A stretch of 64,000 bases of DNA from Streptomyces sp. NBC_01335 (GCF_035953295.1 NZ_CP108370.1:2108001-2172000), one strand, 5' to 3'. Shown: positions 22,425 through 31,823, counted from the first letter of the stretch. Numbers and translations are program-made. Notes: generated from the letters alone by a model not told the origin.

Positions 22425-22531
22425 GGCGGCACCGGCGAGCGGGACGGCCGGTGAGCGCGACGGCCGTCGGGCGGGGCGGGCGGGCGTCGGGGTTCCGGAG
22501 CCCGGACTGCGGTTCGGACCGGTCCGGCGCC

Positions 22532-23275
22532 TCAGCGGCCCAGCGGCCAGGCCACCGCGGCCGGGTCCAGGCCGGTCGCCTCGTCGCTGTCCACGTAGGC
22601 GGCGCAGGCGTCGGTCAGCGCCTCCAGCAGGGTCAGCGGGTCCGGCAGTGGGTTCTCGGGGCCGCGCACCCACTGGACGTCGAGGTCACCGGGGAGACGG
22701 GCGGGCGGGAGCAGGACGTAGCTTCCGCGGCAGTGCCAGCGCAGGCCGGGGTGCTCGTCCATGGTCTCGGGGTGCGAGTCCAGCTCGCAGGGCCACCACT
22801 CGTCCTCGTCCTCGGGGGTGCCGCGGGTGGCGGTGAAGAAGAGCATCCGGTCGTCGCCGGAGCGGGCGACGGGTCCGACGTCGATTCCGCGCCCGGTCAG
22901 CCGCTCCAGGGCGTTGACCCCGGCGGAGAGCGGAACGTCGAGTACGTCGTGGACCATCCCGGTGGCGGTGATGAAGTTCGCCAGCGGCTGGCCCTCGGCC
23001 CAGCGTTCGATCTGCGCGCGGTCGGTGGTCGACTGGGTCTGCCAGGCGAACGACACGGGGTGACGGGCGGGGGTGGGGCATCCGATGCGTTCGCACGAAC
23101 ATCGGTGTCCGAGCGGGTGGGCGGCGGGCGAGATCGGCATCCCCGCCTCGGCGACGGCCAGGAGCATGCCCAGTCGGGCCGAGCCGTCGGCATCGGTCCC
23201 CTGCTTGGGTCGTCGCCGCAGCCACTGGGAAATCTTGCCCTCTGTGCCGCGTTTACGGCCGGAATCGGCGCCCAT
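22532..23275 (-). CDS. Prim-pol-like N-terminal domain protein
   Basis: This 247-residue protein resembles the bifunctional primase/polymerase N-terminal (prim-pol) family that is common in Streptomyces chromosomes. The Cys-rich motif GHRCSCERIGC followed by TPARHP is the family's zinc-like signature, and AEGQPLANFITATG plus the later RGIDVGPVA match its core. The usual paired catalytic Asp motif is not obvious. There is no helicase domain or replication gene nearby, so a regulatory or degenerate role is possible. The ATG at 23275 is used. Confidence 0.7.
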   Translation of the reverse strand: MGADSGRKRGTEGKISQWLRRRPKQGTDADGSARLGMLLAVAEAGMPISPAAHPLGHRCSCERIGCPTPARHPVSFAWQTQSTTDRAQIERWAEGQPLANFITATGMVHDVLDVPLSAGVNALERLTGRGIDVGPVARSGDDRMLFFTATRGTPEDEDEWWPCELDSHPETMDEHPGLRWHCRGSYVLLPPARLPGDLDVQWVRGPENPLPDPLTLLEALTDACAAYVDSDEATGLDPAAVAWPLGR

Positions 23276-23598
23276 CTATCCCCTCACCTCAGCGTTACCC
23301 GTCCATGGTCCCACCATCCTGCGCTTCGGGTGGCCAGAGTTCACCAGCGGGGCGGGACACCACCGCCCCGAGTGAGGGACATCACGCCCGATAAGGGGTC
23401 ATCAACGGGCATCCTCCCCCATCGCGGCGGGGCCGGTGGCGTACGGCACCCCGTCCTTCCGCGCCCCCGCCACCGCGCACGCTCACCCGATCGGCGCACT
23501 GCGGACCGGGGCCCGCGCAGCGCACCATGGGCTCACGCGCAGACCGCGCGTTCCCCCACCGTGCCGCGGCCGAGGCCGCCGTTCGTGAGGAGCCCCCC
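23276..23598. other. Divergent intergenic region, no gene seen
   Basis: This region of 323 bases separates the prim-pol-like gene and ddaH-like gene and must carry both promoters. It includes the direct repeat GATAAGGGGTCATCAACGGG-like AT-richer patch at about 23390-23412, but I see no clear operator. Confidence 0.4.
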
Positions 23599-24417
23599 GT
23601 GCACCGTGACGCCACCCCTCGTCGCTATCTGATGTGCGCTCCGACGCACTTCCGGGTCACCTACTCCATCAACCCGTGGATGGACCCCTCCAAGCCGGTC
23701 GATCTGCCGTTGGCGCAGACGCAGTGGGAGGACCTCCGCGACCGCTACCGCACCCTCGGCCACACGGTGGAGGAGCTGGCGCCGCTGCCCGGCCTGCCGG
23801 ACATGGTCTTCGCCGCCAACGGCGCCACCGTGATCGACGGGCGGGTGCTCGGCGCGCTCTTCGCGCACCAGGAGCGGCACGGCGAGGCCGAGGCGCACCG
23901 GGAGTGGTTCCGGACGCACGGCTACGGCGAGATCCGCGAACCGGAGCACGTGAACGAGGGCGAGGGCGATTTCGCCGTCACCTCGTCCTTCGTGCTGGCC
24001 GGGACGGGGTTCCGGTCCAGCCCGCTCGCGCACGACGAGGCGCAGGAGTTCTTCGGCCGGCCGGTGATCGGCCTCGATCTGGTGGATCCGCGCTACTACC
24101 ACCTGGACACGGCGCTCTGCGTGCTCGACGACGCGGCGGACGAGATCATGTACTACCCGGACGCGTTCTCGCCCGGCAGCCGTGCCGTGCTGGCCAGGCT
24201 CTTCCCCGACGCGTTGACCGCCCAGGAGCCGGACGCCGCCGCGTTCGGCCTGAACGCGGTCAGCGACGGTCTGCACGTGCTGCTGCCGCAGGCCGCGACG
24301 GGGCTGTTCGACCCGCTCAGGGACCGGGGCTTCGAACCGGTGCCGATGGACCTCAGCGAGCTGCTGAAGGGCGGCGGCAGCGTGAAGTGCTGCACCCAGG
24401 AGCTGCGGGGCCGGTGA
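23599..24417 (+). CDS. ddaH: Dimethylarginine dimethylaminohydrolase / amidinotransferase family
   Basis: Enzymes of this family hydrolyse methylated arginine (or arginine) to citrulline. The 272-residue product has PDMVFAANGATV (substrate Asp/Asn), EGEGDF, YYHLDTALCVLD with the catalytic His, and the C-terminal nucleophile in GGGSVKCCTQEL. The start is taken as GTG 23599, eight bases after GGAG; a longer reading from 23527 is low in conservation-like features. It is monocistronic. Whether the substrate is dimethylarginine, arginine or ornithine-type cannot be decided from sequence. Confidence 0.88.
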   Translation: MHRDATPRRYLMCAPTHFRVTYSINPWMDPSKPVDLPLAQTQWEDLRDRYRTLGHTVEELAPLPGLPDMVFAANGATVIDGRVLGALFAHQERHGEAEAHREWFRTHGYGEIREPEHVNEGEGDFAVTSSFVLAGTGFRSSPLAHDEAQEFFGRPVIGLDLVDPRYYHLDTALCVLDDAADEIMYYPDAFSPGSRAVLARLFPDALTAQEPDAAAFGLNAVSDGLHVLLPQAATGLFDPLRDRGFEPVPMDLSELLKGGGSVKCCTQELRGR

Positions 24418-24432
24418 GCGTACCGGCCCCAT

Positions 24433-24568
24433 GAGCGGTGGTCCGGGCAGTGGTCGTACGGGCCGTGGTCCGGACTGCGGCCGTCGTCCGGACCGTGGTC
24501 GTCGTCCGGACCGTGGTCGTCCGGGAGGTGGTGCGGGCTGTGGCCCGGGCGGTGGTCCGGGCCGTCAG
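24433..24568. repeat. Degenerate short tandem repeat between convergent genes
   Basis: About ten imperfect copies of a GTGGTCCGGAC/GTGGTCGTC-type unit of 9-15 bases fill the whole gap between ddaH and the Rsm22-like gene, ending in the latter's stop codon. All frames translate to monotonous Val-Arg-Thr strings, so it is not a gene. The decayed units suggest slippage expansion at a convergent terminator. Confidence 0.75.
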
Positions 24569-25560
24569 TCCTCTTCGGGCGGCGGCCAGGCGTCGCCCCA
24601 GTCGGTGTCCCGGGCCGCCCGGTACAGCGCGCCGTGGCGTTTGGTGACCGTCTCGCGCCGCAGGGCCTCGTCCCGGGTGCAGAGCTCCAGCAGGACCTGG
24701 CCCTTGCGGATCTGCGGCCGGCGGGTGACCCGGGCGGCCACCGGCTCGACGGGGAAGCGGGTCGCGACGACGTAACTGAACTTCTCGTCCTCGTGGCTCA
24801 GCGTCCCGCCCTTGACCTGCCGGTGCAGGGAGGAGCGGCTGACCCGGGCGGAGAAGTGGCACCAGTCGGTGCCCGGCTCGATGGGGCAGGCGGCGCTGTG
24901 CGGGCAGGGCGCCGCCACGGTCAGCCCGGCGTCGATCAGCCGGTCGCGCGCCTCGATCACCCGGGCGTATCCGTCGGGGGTGCCGGGCTCCACGATGACG
25001 ACGGCCTGCGCGGCACCGGCCGCCGCGTCGACCAGCTCGGTCCTGGCGGCGGGGGTCAGCTCCTTGAGCACGTACGAGACGGTCACCAGGTCCGTGGGGG
25101 CCAGTTCCAGCGCGGCGCCGATCCGGGCGCGCTGCCAGCGGGCGGTCCGCAGCCCGGGGGGTCCACCGGCCTCGGCCAGCTCGCGGCCGAGCGCGAGGGC
25201 GGGCTCGGCCCAGTCCAGGACGGTGGTCTGCAGCCCGTCCCACGCCCCGGCGACGGCCCAGCTCGCCGCGCCGGTACCGCCGCCGACGTCGGTGTGGGTG
25301 GCCGGCCGCCAGTCGGGGGCGGCCTCGCGGAGCGCGTCCAGGGCGGCCCGTACGGCCTCGAAGGTCGCGGGCATCCGGTACGCGGCGTAGGCGACGACGT
25401 CCGCCCGGTCCCGCAGCACCGGCGCGTCGGTCGGGGTCGTCCCGCGGTAGCTGGCGATCAGCCGGTCGACGGCCTGGGTCGCCTGCTTGGGCGGCAGTCC
25501 GTCGAGCAGACCGGCGAGGGCCGCGCGCAGTGCTTCGGCGGTGGGGAGGGTGACGTTCAC
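24565..25560 (-). CDS. Rsm22-type small-ribosomal-subunit methyltransferase-like protein
   Basis: The 331-residue protein has a SAM-dependent methyltransferase fold with motif I HTDVGGGTGAASWAVAG near 88 and VTVSYVLKELTP near 165. The C-terminal part has the Rsm22 cysteines APCPHSAACPIE and DWCHFSARVSRS, which in mitochondrial Rsm22 bind a metal cluster. Bacterial members are thought to act on or near the 30S subunit, but this is not established. The ATG at 25560 gives MNVTLPTAEALR. It is convergent with ddaH and divergent from the gene at 25747. Confidence 0.88.
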   Translation of the reverse strand: MNVTLPTAEALRAALAGLLDGLPPKQATQAVDRLIASYRGTTPTDAPVLRDRADVVAYAAYRMPATFEAVRAALDALREAAPDWRPATHTDVGGGTGAASWAVAGAWDGLQTTVLDWAEPALALGRELAEAGGPPGLRTARWQRARIGAALELAPTDLVTVSYVLKELTPAARTELVDAAAGAAQAVVIVEPGTPDGYARVIEARDRLIDAGLTVAAPCPHSAACPIEPGTDWCHFSARVSRSSLHRQVKGGTLSHEDEKFSYVVATRFPVEPVAARVTRRPQIRKGQVLLELCTRDEALRRETVTKRHGALYRAARDTDWGDAWPPPEED

Positions 25561-25746
25561 CGAGGAATTCTATTCGCGGGGCGCACCGACCCGGTCCGGC
25601 GAGGGAGGTGCGCGCGGGGCCGTCGGCGGCCGGTGGTGTCCGTCCGGTCACGGGTGGGCGACAGGGATACGTGTAACTCCGCTTGCGCATGTGGCAGTTG
25701 CTACGCTGACCGCCGCGAGACCCGCGATGGCCCGACGGGGGGACCC

Positions 25747-27120
25747 ATGAGACAGAGGATCGTTCGACTGACTCTGGTCGGCGGGGTGGTCTTTCTGGCG
25801 CTCCTGCTGCTGCTGGCGACCTGCGGCGGAGGCTCCTCGGGCAGTGGCGACACGGGCGGCGGGGACGGCAAGGGCGGCGGGAGCAGCGCCGGCGCCACGA
25901 CTCCGGCGGCTTCCGCTTCGGCCGCCGCGAAACCGGTGCCGGGCGCGTCCGGGACGCGGACCGTGCTCAACGTCCCGCCGCAGTACACGACGGACAGCGG
26001 CTGGGAGGTGGTCGGCGCCTCTCCCGACATCGCCTTCTCCTGGCCGACGGGGACCCTGGCCTACCTGGAGCGTTCGGCGGACCACCGCTACCGGGTGCGC
26101 ACCCTCGACACCGCCACCGGGAAGCTGGGGTGGCGGAGCGAGGCACGCCAGACGCTGGACCCGGAGAGCTATCCCCGGCTGCTGACCGTCTCCCGCGAGG
26201 ACCGGCAGTTCTTCGTCACCTGGTCGTACGGGACGGCGGGCGACGGGCTCGCCCCTTCCGAGACGTTCATCTCACTCGACGTGTACGCGGCGACCAACGG
26301 CGACCGCCACCATGTGGAGCTGCCGTGGAACGGCGCTCCGGCGGTCTCCGCGAGCGGCCCGGACATCGTGATCTCCGACGCCCACGCGAACGTGGCGCTG
26401 ATCGACCCGGTGACCGGCGAGACCTCGAAGATCGCCGCGTCGGAGCTGAAGTACCCCAAGGGCTGCGCCGACTGCCGGAAGCTGACGGAGGTGGCCGGCC
26501 AGACCTCGCGGGGGCTGCTGGTGAGCGGGGCGCGGGAGTTCTGGGTGCCGGGCGGCTGGTACAGCCGGAACGTCGCGCCGAAGGGCGCCGACCCGGCCAC
26601 CGGGGTGCCGACGTCGGTGGCGGCGGGTCTGGTGCTGGCGAAGTGGCAGCCGGAGAAGTCCTCGAAGCTCGCGGCGACCCACGAGCTGTGGACGGTGCAC
26701 GACGCGGCGAGCGGCAAGGCGCTGGTGTCGGTCGCGTGCCACCGTCCGGCCATACAGCCGGGCCGCTTCCCGCAGGCGGTGGTCCCGCCGTCGGGCGACT
26801 ACCTGATCGCCGGGAACCTGGCGTTCGACCTGGTGGCGAAGAAGGGGTACTGCCTGGAGGACGAGGACGGCTCGTCCCATGTGACGCTCGCCTCGGTGAC
26901 GGACGACGGGCTCGCGTACGGCGCCCGGAACGTGCGGGACGCCGACGAGGCGCTGGCCGGGGGCGGGGTGCCGGTGGTGATGAACTTCGTCGACGGGTCG
27001 GACGAGCCGCTCGCCCGCAACGTACGGCTGCCGGTGGCGGAGACGACCGGGGTCGGGATCTTCCGTACGACGGACCGCGACGACCGGCAGCATCTGATCG
27101 GCTACCCGCGCGCCGGGTGA
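25747..27120 (+). CDS. Membrane-anchored beta-propeller-like protein, unknown function
   Basis: The 457-residue product begins with a basic, hydrophobic leader (RIVRLTLVGGVVFLALLLLL) ending in ATCGG, which could be a signal anchor or an atypical lipobox with Thr at -1. A Gly/Ser/Ala-rich linker to about residue 65 follows. The remainder is beta-rich with repeated strand pairs (YRVRTLDTATGKLGWRSEAR, NVALIDPVTGETSKI, ELWTVHDAASGKALVSV), the pattern of PQQ-like beta-propeller repeats. A CADC pair may be disulphide bonded. It is probably a cell-surface protein, with no enzymatic motif. Confidence 0.75.
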   Translation: MRQRIVRLTLVGGVVFLALLLLLATCGGGSSGSGDTGGGDGKGGGSSAGATTPAASASAAAKPVPGASGTRTVLNVPPQYTTDSGWEVVGASPDIAFSWPTGTLAYLERSADHRYRVRTLDTATGKLGWRSEARQTLDPESYPRLLTVSREDRQFFVTWSYGTAGDGLAPSETFISLDVYAATNGDRHHVELPWNGAPAVSASGPDIVISDAHANVALIDPVTGETSKIAASELKYPKGCADCRKLTEVAGQTSRGLLVSGAREFWVPGGWYSRNVAPKGADPATGVPTSVAAGLVLAKWQPEKSSKLAATHELWTVHDAASGKALVSVACHRPAIQPGRFPQAVVPPSGDYLIAGNLAFDLVAKKGYCLEDEDGSSHVTLASVTDDGLAYGARNVRDADEALAGGGVPVVMNFVDGSDEPLARNVRLPVAETTGVGIFRTTDRDDRQHLIGYPRAG

Positions 27121-27144
27121 CGGCACGCCCTCACGTACGCCACG

Positions 27145-27180
27145 ACGGGCCCGGACGCACCTCGCGTGCACCGGGCCCGT
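27145..27180. terminator. Bidirectional hairpin between convergent genes
   Basis: A 10-bp perfect stem (27145-27154 with 27171-27180) with a 16-nt loop lies between the beta-propeller gene and the Bcr/CflA gene. Confidence 0.6.
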
Positions 27181-27210
27181 CGCCGTGGGGCTCCCGGGGG
27201 ACGAGGCGGG

Positions 27211-28593
27211 TTACAGCCCGCCGTCCGTCCGGCCGCGCCGCTCCCAGGGGCGGCACAGCGCCAGGAAGCAGATCATGGCCGCGGCGGCGCAGATGGTCTG
27301 GACGAGGGCCATCGGGACGGCCGTGTCCTCCCCCGCGATGCCCACCAGCGGCGAGGCGATCGCGCCGATGAGGAACGACGAGGTGCCGAGCAGCGCGGAG
27401 GCGGAGCCCGCCGCGTGCTTGGAGCGCATCAGCGCCTGGGAGTTGGTGTTCGGCAGGGAGAGGCTCATCGCGGACATCAGGACGAACAGCGTGCCGGCGA
27501 TGGGGACGAGCCCCACCTCGCCGAAGACCCCGCTGGTCATCAGCAGCAGCGCGACGGCCGCGGCCAGGATCACGGCGAGCCCGAAGAGCAGGACCCGGTC
27601 GAGGCTGACCCGGCCGACCAGCAGCCGGCCGTTGATCTGGCCGACGACGATCAGACCGACCGAGTTGAGGCCGAAGAGCAGGCTGAAGGTCTGCGGCGAG
27701 GCCCCGTAGATCTCCTGGATGACGAAGGGTGAGGCGCTGACGTAGGCGAAGAGGGCCGCGAAGGCGAGCCCGCCGGCGATCGTGTAGCCGATGAAGACCC
27801 GGTCGGCGAAGAGGCCGCGCATGGTGCGCAGGGCCTCGGTGACGCCGCCGGTGTGGCGTTCCTCGGGCGGCAGGGTCTCGTGCAGGCTCTTCCACACGAC
27901 GAGGGTCAGCAGCAGGCCGACGACGGTGAGGACGACGAAGACGCCGCGCCAGTCCGTGATCCGCAGCACCTGTCCGCCGATCAGCGGGGCGATGATCGGG
28001 GCGACGCCCGAGATCAGCATCAGGGTGGAGAAGAACTTGGCCATCTCGATGCCGTCGTAGAGGTCGCGCACGACGGCCCGGGAGATCACGATGCCGGCCG
28101 AGCCGGCGAGGCCCTGGAGCAGGCGGCAGCCGATGAGCATCTCGGCGTTGGGGGCGATGGCGCAGATCGCGGTGGCGACGACGTAGACGACCATGCCGGT
28201 CAGGAGCGGTCCGCGGCGGCCCCAACGGTCGCTCATCGGCCCGACGACGAGCTGGCCGAGGGCCATGCCGAGGAGGCAGGCGGTCAGCGTGAGCTGGACG
28301 GTGGCGGCCGGGGCGTGCAGCGCGTCGGTGACGTCGGGCAGCGCCGGCAGGTACATGTCCATGGACAGGGCCGGCAGCGCGGTGAGGCCGCCGAGCACCA
28401 GGGTCACCAGGAACGCGGTCCGCCGGACGGCTGCCGCCGGGGCGGCCGGAAGGCCGGTGAGACCGGGAAGGGCCGGGCCCTCGGGGCCCGGCGCGGGGTC
28501 GGGAACGGCGGGCCCGGTGATCAGTTGACCGGTTCCCGCCGTAGGTATGTGCTCTTGCTCTCGCTGGGCCCGGCTTCCGCCGCTGTCCGGCAT
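27211..28593 (-). CDS. MFS drug exporter, Bcr/CflA family
   Basis: This 460-residue protein has about 12 hydrophobic segments after a 55-residue Pro/Gly-rich N-terminal extension. Marks of the bicyclomycin/chloramphenicol (Bcr/CflA) group are SMDMYLPALPDV in TM1, GPMSDRWGRRGPLLTG (motif A) and LLQGLAGSAGIVISRAVVRD (motif B region). The start at 28593 is plausible, but a shorter start close to VRRTAFLVTLVLGG would also give a full transporter. It is divergent from the oxidoreductase gene, with 82 bases between. Confidence 0.88.
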   Translation of the reverse strand: MPDSGGSRAQREQEHIPTAGTGQLITGPAVPDPAPGPEGPALPGLTGLPAAPAAAVRRTAFLVTLVLGGLTALPALSMDMYLPALPDVTDALHAPAATVQLTLTACLLGMALGQLVVGPMSDRWGRRGPLLTGMVVYVVATAICAIAPNAEMLIGCRLLQGLAGSAGIVISRAVVRDLYDGIEMAKFFSTLMLISGVAPIIAPLIGGQVLRITDWRGVFVVLTVVGLLLTLVVWKSLHETLPPEERHTGGVTEALRTMRGLFADRVFIGYTIAGGLAFAALFAYVSASPFVIQEIYGASPQTFSLLFGLNSVGLIVVGQINGRLLVGRVSLDRVLLFGLAVILAAAVALLLMTSGVFGEVGLVPIAGTLFVLMSAMSLSLPNTNSQALMRSKHAAGSASALLGTSSFLIGAIASPLVGIAGEDTAVPMALVQTICAAAAMICFLALCRPWERRGRTDGGL

Positions 28594-28675
28594 GCTTCAT
28601 CTCCACATCGTTGAAATCCGCATCTATGCTCTCAGCTCGGGCCGAGTGGTCGTAACCCAATATCAAAGGCGAGGC

Positions 28676-29698
28676 ATGAGCGGGACTGTGCGTTGGGGCA
28701 TATTGGCGACGGGCGGCATTGCCGCGACCTTCACCAAGGATCTGCTGGGGCTGCCGGACGCCGAGGTGGTCGCGGTCGCCTCGCGCACCGAGGAGTCGGC
28801 CCGGGGCTTCGCCGAGCGGTTCGGGATCGGACGGGCCTACGGAAGCTGGGCCGAGCTCGTCGCGGACGAGGACGTGGATGTGGTGTACGTCGCAACCCCG
28901 CACTCCGCCCACTACGAGGCGACCGCGCTGGCGCTCCGCGCCGGAAAGCACGTGCTCTGCGAGAAGGCGTTCACGCTGGACGCGGGCCAGGCCGGTGAGC
29001 TGGTCGAGCTCGCCCGGGAGCGCGGGCTGTTCCTCATGGAGGCCATGTGGACGTACCTCAACCCGGTCGTCCGCCGCATGACGGAGCTGGTGCGCGAGGG
29101 CGCGATCGGCGAGATCCGTACCATCCAGGCCGACTTCGGGTTCGCGGGTGACGTGGGCCCCGAGCACCGGCTGCGCAACCCCGCGCTGGGCGGCGGCGCG
29201 CTGCTGGACCTGGGCGTCTATCCGGTGTCGTTCGCGCAGCTGCTGCTGGGCGAGCCGGACCGGGTGCAGGCGGACGCGTTGCTCTCCCCCGAGGGCACGG
29301 ACCTGAACACCGGGATACTGCTGGGCTGGGACTCGGGCGCGACCGCCCTGCTCTCCTGCTCGATCGTGGGCCACCACCCCACGGCGGCGACCGTCATCGG
29401 CACCAAGGGCCGGATCGACTTCCCGCACAGCTTCTTCCACCCCGACCACTTCCTCCTGTACCGCGCGGACGCGGCGGATCCGGCGCCGGAGAAGATCGTC
29501 ACGGGCCCGGGTCCGCAGGGACTGTCCGGGATGCAGTACGAGGCGGTCGAGGTGATGCGTGCGCTGCGGGCGGGCGAGACCGAGTCCCCGCTGGTGCCGC
29601 TGGACGGTTCGCTGGCGGTGATGCGGACGCTCGACGCGGTACGGGACCGCATCGGCGTCCGCTATCCGTCCGACTCCGTTGCGAGGACCGTCGCCTGA
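28676..29698 (+). CDS. Gfo/Idh/MocA-family oxidoreductase
   Basis: The 340-residue NAD(P)-dependent dehydrogenase has a Rossmann start RWGILATGGIAATFTKDL, VVYVATPHSAHY and the family's KHVLCEKAFTLDA with the catalytic Lys of the EKP-like motif. The C-terminal alpha/beta dimerisation domain has GGGALLDLGVYPVSFA. The ATG at 28676 follows AGGCGAGGC. Members oxidise or reduce sugars, inositol or biliverdin; HDFDH-type specificity cannot be assigned here. It has its own promoter and a good terminator. Confidence 0.9.
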   Translation: MSGTVRWGILATGGIAATFTKDLLGLPDAEVVAVASRTEESARGFAERFGIGRAYGSWAELVADEDVDVVYVATPHSAHYEATALALRAGKHVLCEKAFTLDAGQAGELVELARERGLFLMEAMWTYLNPVVRRMTELVREGAIGEIRTIQADFGFAGDVGPEHRLRNPALGGGALLDLGVYPVSFAQLLLGEPDRVQADALLSPEGTDLNTGILLGWDSGATALLSCSIVGHHPTAATVIGTKGRIDFPHSFFHPDHFLLYRADAADPAPEKIVTGPGPQGLSGMQYEAVEVMRALRAGETESPLVPLDGSLAVMRTLDAVRDRIGVRYPSDSVARTVA

Positions 29699-29744
29699 CG
29701 GGCCGTCACGCCATCACGCCCAGGCAGGGGTGAGCCCCGGGTTG

Positions 29745-29788
29745 CCCGCCTCCGTCACGAAGGAACCGGCCGTCGTGACGGGGGCGGG
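29745..29788 (+). terminator. Hairpin after the Gfo/Idh/MocA gene
   Basis: A 16-bp stem (29745-29760 with 29773-29788) has one wobble pair and a 12-nt loop, 46 bases after the stop. Confidence 0.65.
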
Positions 29789-29875
29789 CGGGGTGACGGG
29801 GGTGCCGGGGCGGCCGCATCGGGCGCGTTCCCGCAGGTGAAAAACGACTGTCCGGGCGGGCGCCTTGGTGTGATC

Positions 29876-30568
29876 ATGGGTGAGGAACCGACGCCGCTTC
29901 CGGGAGGACCGCCCGACGTGCCCGTACCCGCCGACCCGAACGTGCTCCATCCGATGCCCGGACAGCCCCGGGTGGTGCAGCTCCGCCCCCTGGTGAAGTC
30001 CCCGTTGATCGAGGTCGGGGAGTACACGTACTACGACGACCCGGACGACGCGACCGCCTTCGAGACGCGGAACGTGCTCTACCACTACGGGCCGGAGAAG
30101 CTGGTCATCGGGAGGTTCTGCGCGCTGGGCACGGGGGTGCGGTTCCTCATGAACGGTGCCAACCACCGCATGGACGGACCCTCCACGTTCCCCTTCCCCA
30201 CCCTGGGCGGCTCCTGGTCCGACCACTTCGACCTGCTGACGGGCCTGCCGAACCGGGGCGACACCGTCGTCGGCAACGACGTCTGGTTCGGCCACGGCGC
30301 CACGGTGCTGCCGGGCGTACGGATCGGGCACGGGGCGATCGTCGGCGCCGGCTCGGTGGTCACCTCGGACGTGCCCGACTACGGCGTCGTCGGCGGCAAT
30401 CCGGCCCGCCTGCTGCGCACCCGCTTCGGCGAGGAGGACGTCGCCCGGCTGCTGGCGGTGGCCTGGTGGGACTGGCCCGCCGAGCACCTCACCGCGCACG
30501 TCCGGACGGTCATGTCGGGCAGTGTCGGCGAGCTGGAAGCCGCCGCGCCGGACCCGCGCGGCGCATGA
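29876..30568 (+). CDS. CatB/Vat-like xenobiotic O-acetyltransferase
   Basis: This left-handed beta-helix (hexapeptide) acyltransferase resembles virginiamycin A and chloramphenicol acetyltransferases. In its 230 residues: [10 protein letters not shown] near 47, [26 protein letters not shown] with the catalytic His, [20 protein letters not shown] and [16 protein letters not shown], all typical of the CatB/Vat group. It should trimerise and use acetyl-CoA. A GTG at 29837 would add 13 residues. The macrolide-type glycosyltransferase begins 42 bases downstream on the same strand, so the two may form a resistance pair. The actual antibiotic is not predictable. Confidence 0.85.
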   Translation: MGEEPTPLPGGPPDVPVPADPNVLHPMPGQPRVVQLRPLVKSPLIEVGEYTYYDDPDDATAFETRNVLYHYGPEKLVIGRFCALGTGVRFLMNGANHRMDGPSTFPFPTLGGSWSDHFDLLTGLPNRGDTVVGNDVWFGHGATVLPGVRIGHGAIVGAGSVVTSDVPDYGVVGGNPARLLRTRFGEEDVARLLAVAWWDWPAEHLTAHVRTVMSGSVGELEAAAPDPRGA

Positions 30569-30609
30569 GGGCGACCGTCCCCCCACGGACCCGGAAGGTG
30601 TGATCCCCG

Positions 30610-31806
30610 ATGCCCCGTCGCCGTGCCCACATCGCGATGGCCGGAATCCCCGCCGTCAGCCATGTGCTGCCCAGTCTGGAGATCATCCGCGAGCTGGTCT
30701 CCCGCGGCCACCGGGTGACGTACGCCAACGACCCTGCGGTCGCCGGCCTGATCGCCCCCACCGGCGCGGAGTCGGTGCCCTGCGCCTCGGGGCTGCCGGT
30801 CGCCGACAACACGTGGCCGGACGACCCGATCGCCGCCATGGAGCTCTTCCTCGACGACGCCGTACGGGCCCTTCCGCAGCTGCGCGCCTTCTACGACGAC
30901 GACCCCGCCGACCTCTACCTCTACGACATCGGCGCCTACGCGGCGCGGGCGCTCGCGGAGTCCCAGCGGCGGCCCCTCCTGCAACTCTCCCCCACCTTGG
31001 TGGGCTGGGAGGGGTACGCGGAGGAAGTGGCGGCGCAGCTCTGGCAGTTGCCGGGCGCCGACGCCTACCGGGCGAAGTTCGCCGGGTGGCTCGCCGCGTG
31101 CGGGGCGACCACCAGGGACATGGAGACCTTCACCGGCCACCCGGCCCGCGCCCTGGCGCTGATCCCCCGGGCGATGCAGCCGCACGCCGACCGGGTGGAC
31201 ACCGACGCGGTGACCTTCGTCGGCACCTGCGTTCCCCCGCTCGGCGCCGAAGGCGGTACGGGCGGTGGCGGCGGCTGGACCCGTCCCGCCGGGGCCGGGC
31301 GCGTCCTGCTGATCTCGCTGGGGTCGGCGTACACCCGCCGGCCCGAGTTCTACCGCCAGTGCCTGGCGGCCTTCGGCGGCCGGCCGGACCTGCACGTGGT
31401 GCTCCAGATCGGGAAGTACACCGACAGGGCGGAGCTGGGCGAGATCCCGCCCCATGTGGAGGTGCACCGCTGGGTGCCGCAGCGGGCGATCCTGGAGCAG
31501 GCGGACGCCTTCGTCACCCATGCCGGGATGGGCGGCTGCGGCGAGGGGCTGCTGGCGGGCGTTCCCATGATCGCGGTCCCGCAGGCCGCCGAGCAGTTCA
31601 TGAACGCCGACCGTCTCGTGGAGCTGGGCGTGGCCCGGCGCATCGACACCGAGGACGCCACCGCCGAGGCCCTGCGGACCGCGCTGGACGAACTCCTCGC
31701 CGACCCGGAGGTCGCCCGCCGCTCGGCGAGCGTCCGGGCCGAGGCGCGGGCCGAGGGCGGCACGCTGCGGGCCGCCGACCTCGTCGAGGAGCTGCTGGGC
31801 CACTGA
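30610..31806 (+). CDS. MGT-family (OleD-like) glycosyltransferase
   Basis: The 398-residue GT1/GT-B enzyme resembles OleD and Mgt, which inactivate macrolides by glucosylation. Marks are IAMAGIPAVSHVLPSLEIIREL at the acceptor N-terminus with the catalytic His, GRVLLISLGSAYTRRPEFYR at the inter-domain start, and the donor motif VEVHRWVPQRAILEQADAF then VTHAGMGGCGEGLLAGVPMI and PQAAEQFMNADR. It lies 42 bases after the Vat-like acetyltransferase, probably in the same transcript. Self-protection or antibiotic inactivation is likely, but lipid or flavonoid acceptors are also possible for this family. Confidence 0.88.
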   Translation: MPRRRAHIAMAGIPAVSHVLPSLEIIRELVSRGHRVTYANDPAVAGLIAPTGAESVPCASGLPVADNTWPDDPIAAMELFLDDAVRALPQLRAFYDDDPADLYLYDIGAYAARALAESQRRPLLQLSPTLVGWEGYAEEVAAQLWQLPGADAYRAKFAGWLAACGATTRDMETFTGHPARALALIPRAMQPHADRVDTDAVTFVGTCVPPLGAEGGTGGGGGWTRPAGAGRVLLISLGSAYTRRPEFYRQCLAAFGGRPDLHVVLQIGKYTDRAELGEIPPHVEVHRWVPQRAILEQADAFVTHAGMGGCGEGLLAGVPMIAVPQAAEQFMNADRLVELGVARRIDTEDATAEALRTALDELLADPEVARRSASVRAEARAEGGTLRAADLVEELLGH

Positions 31807-31823
31807 GTACGAGGGCGTCCGGG

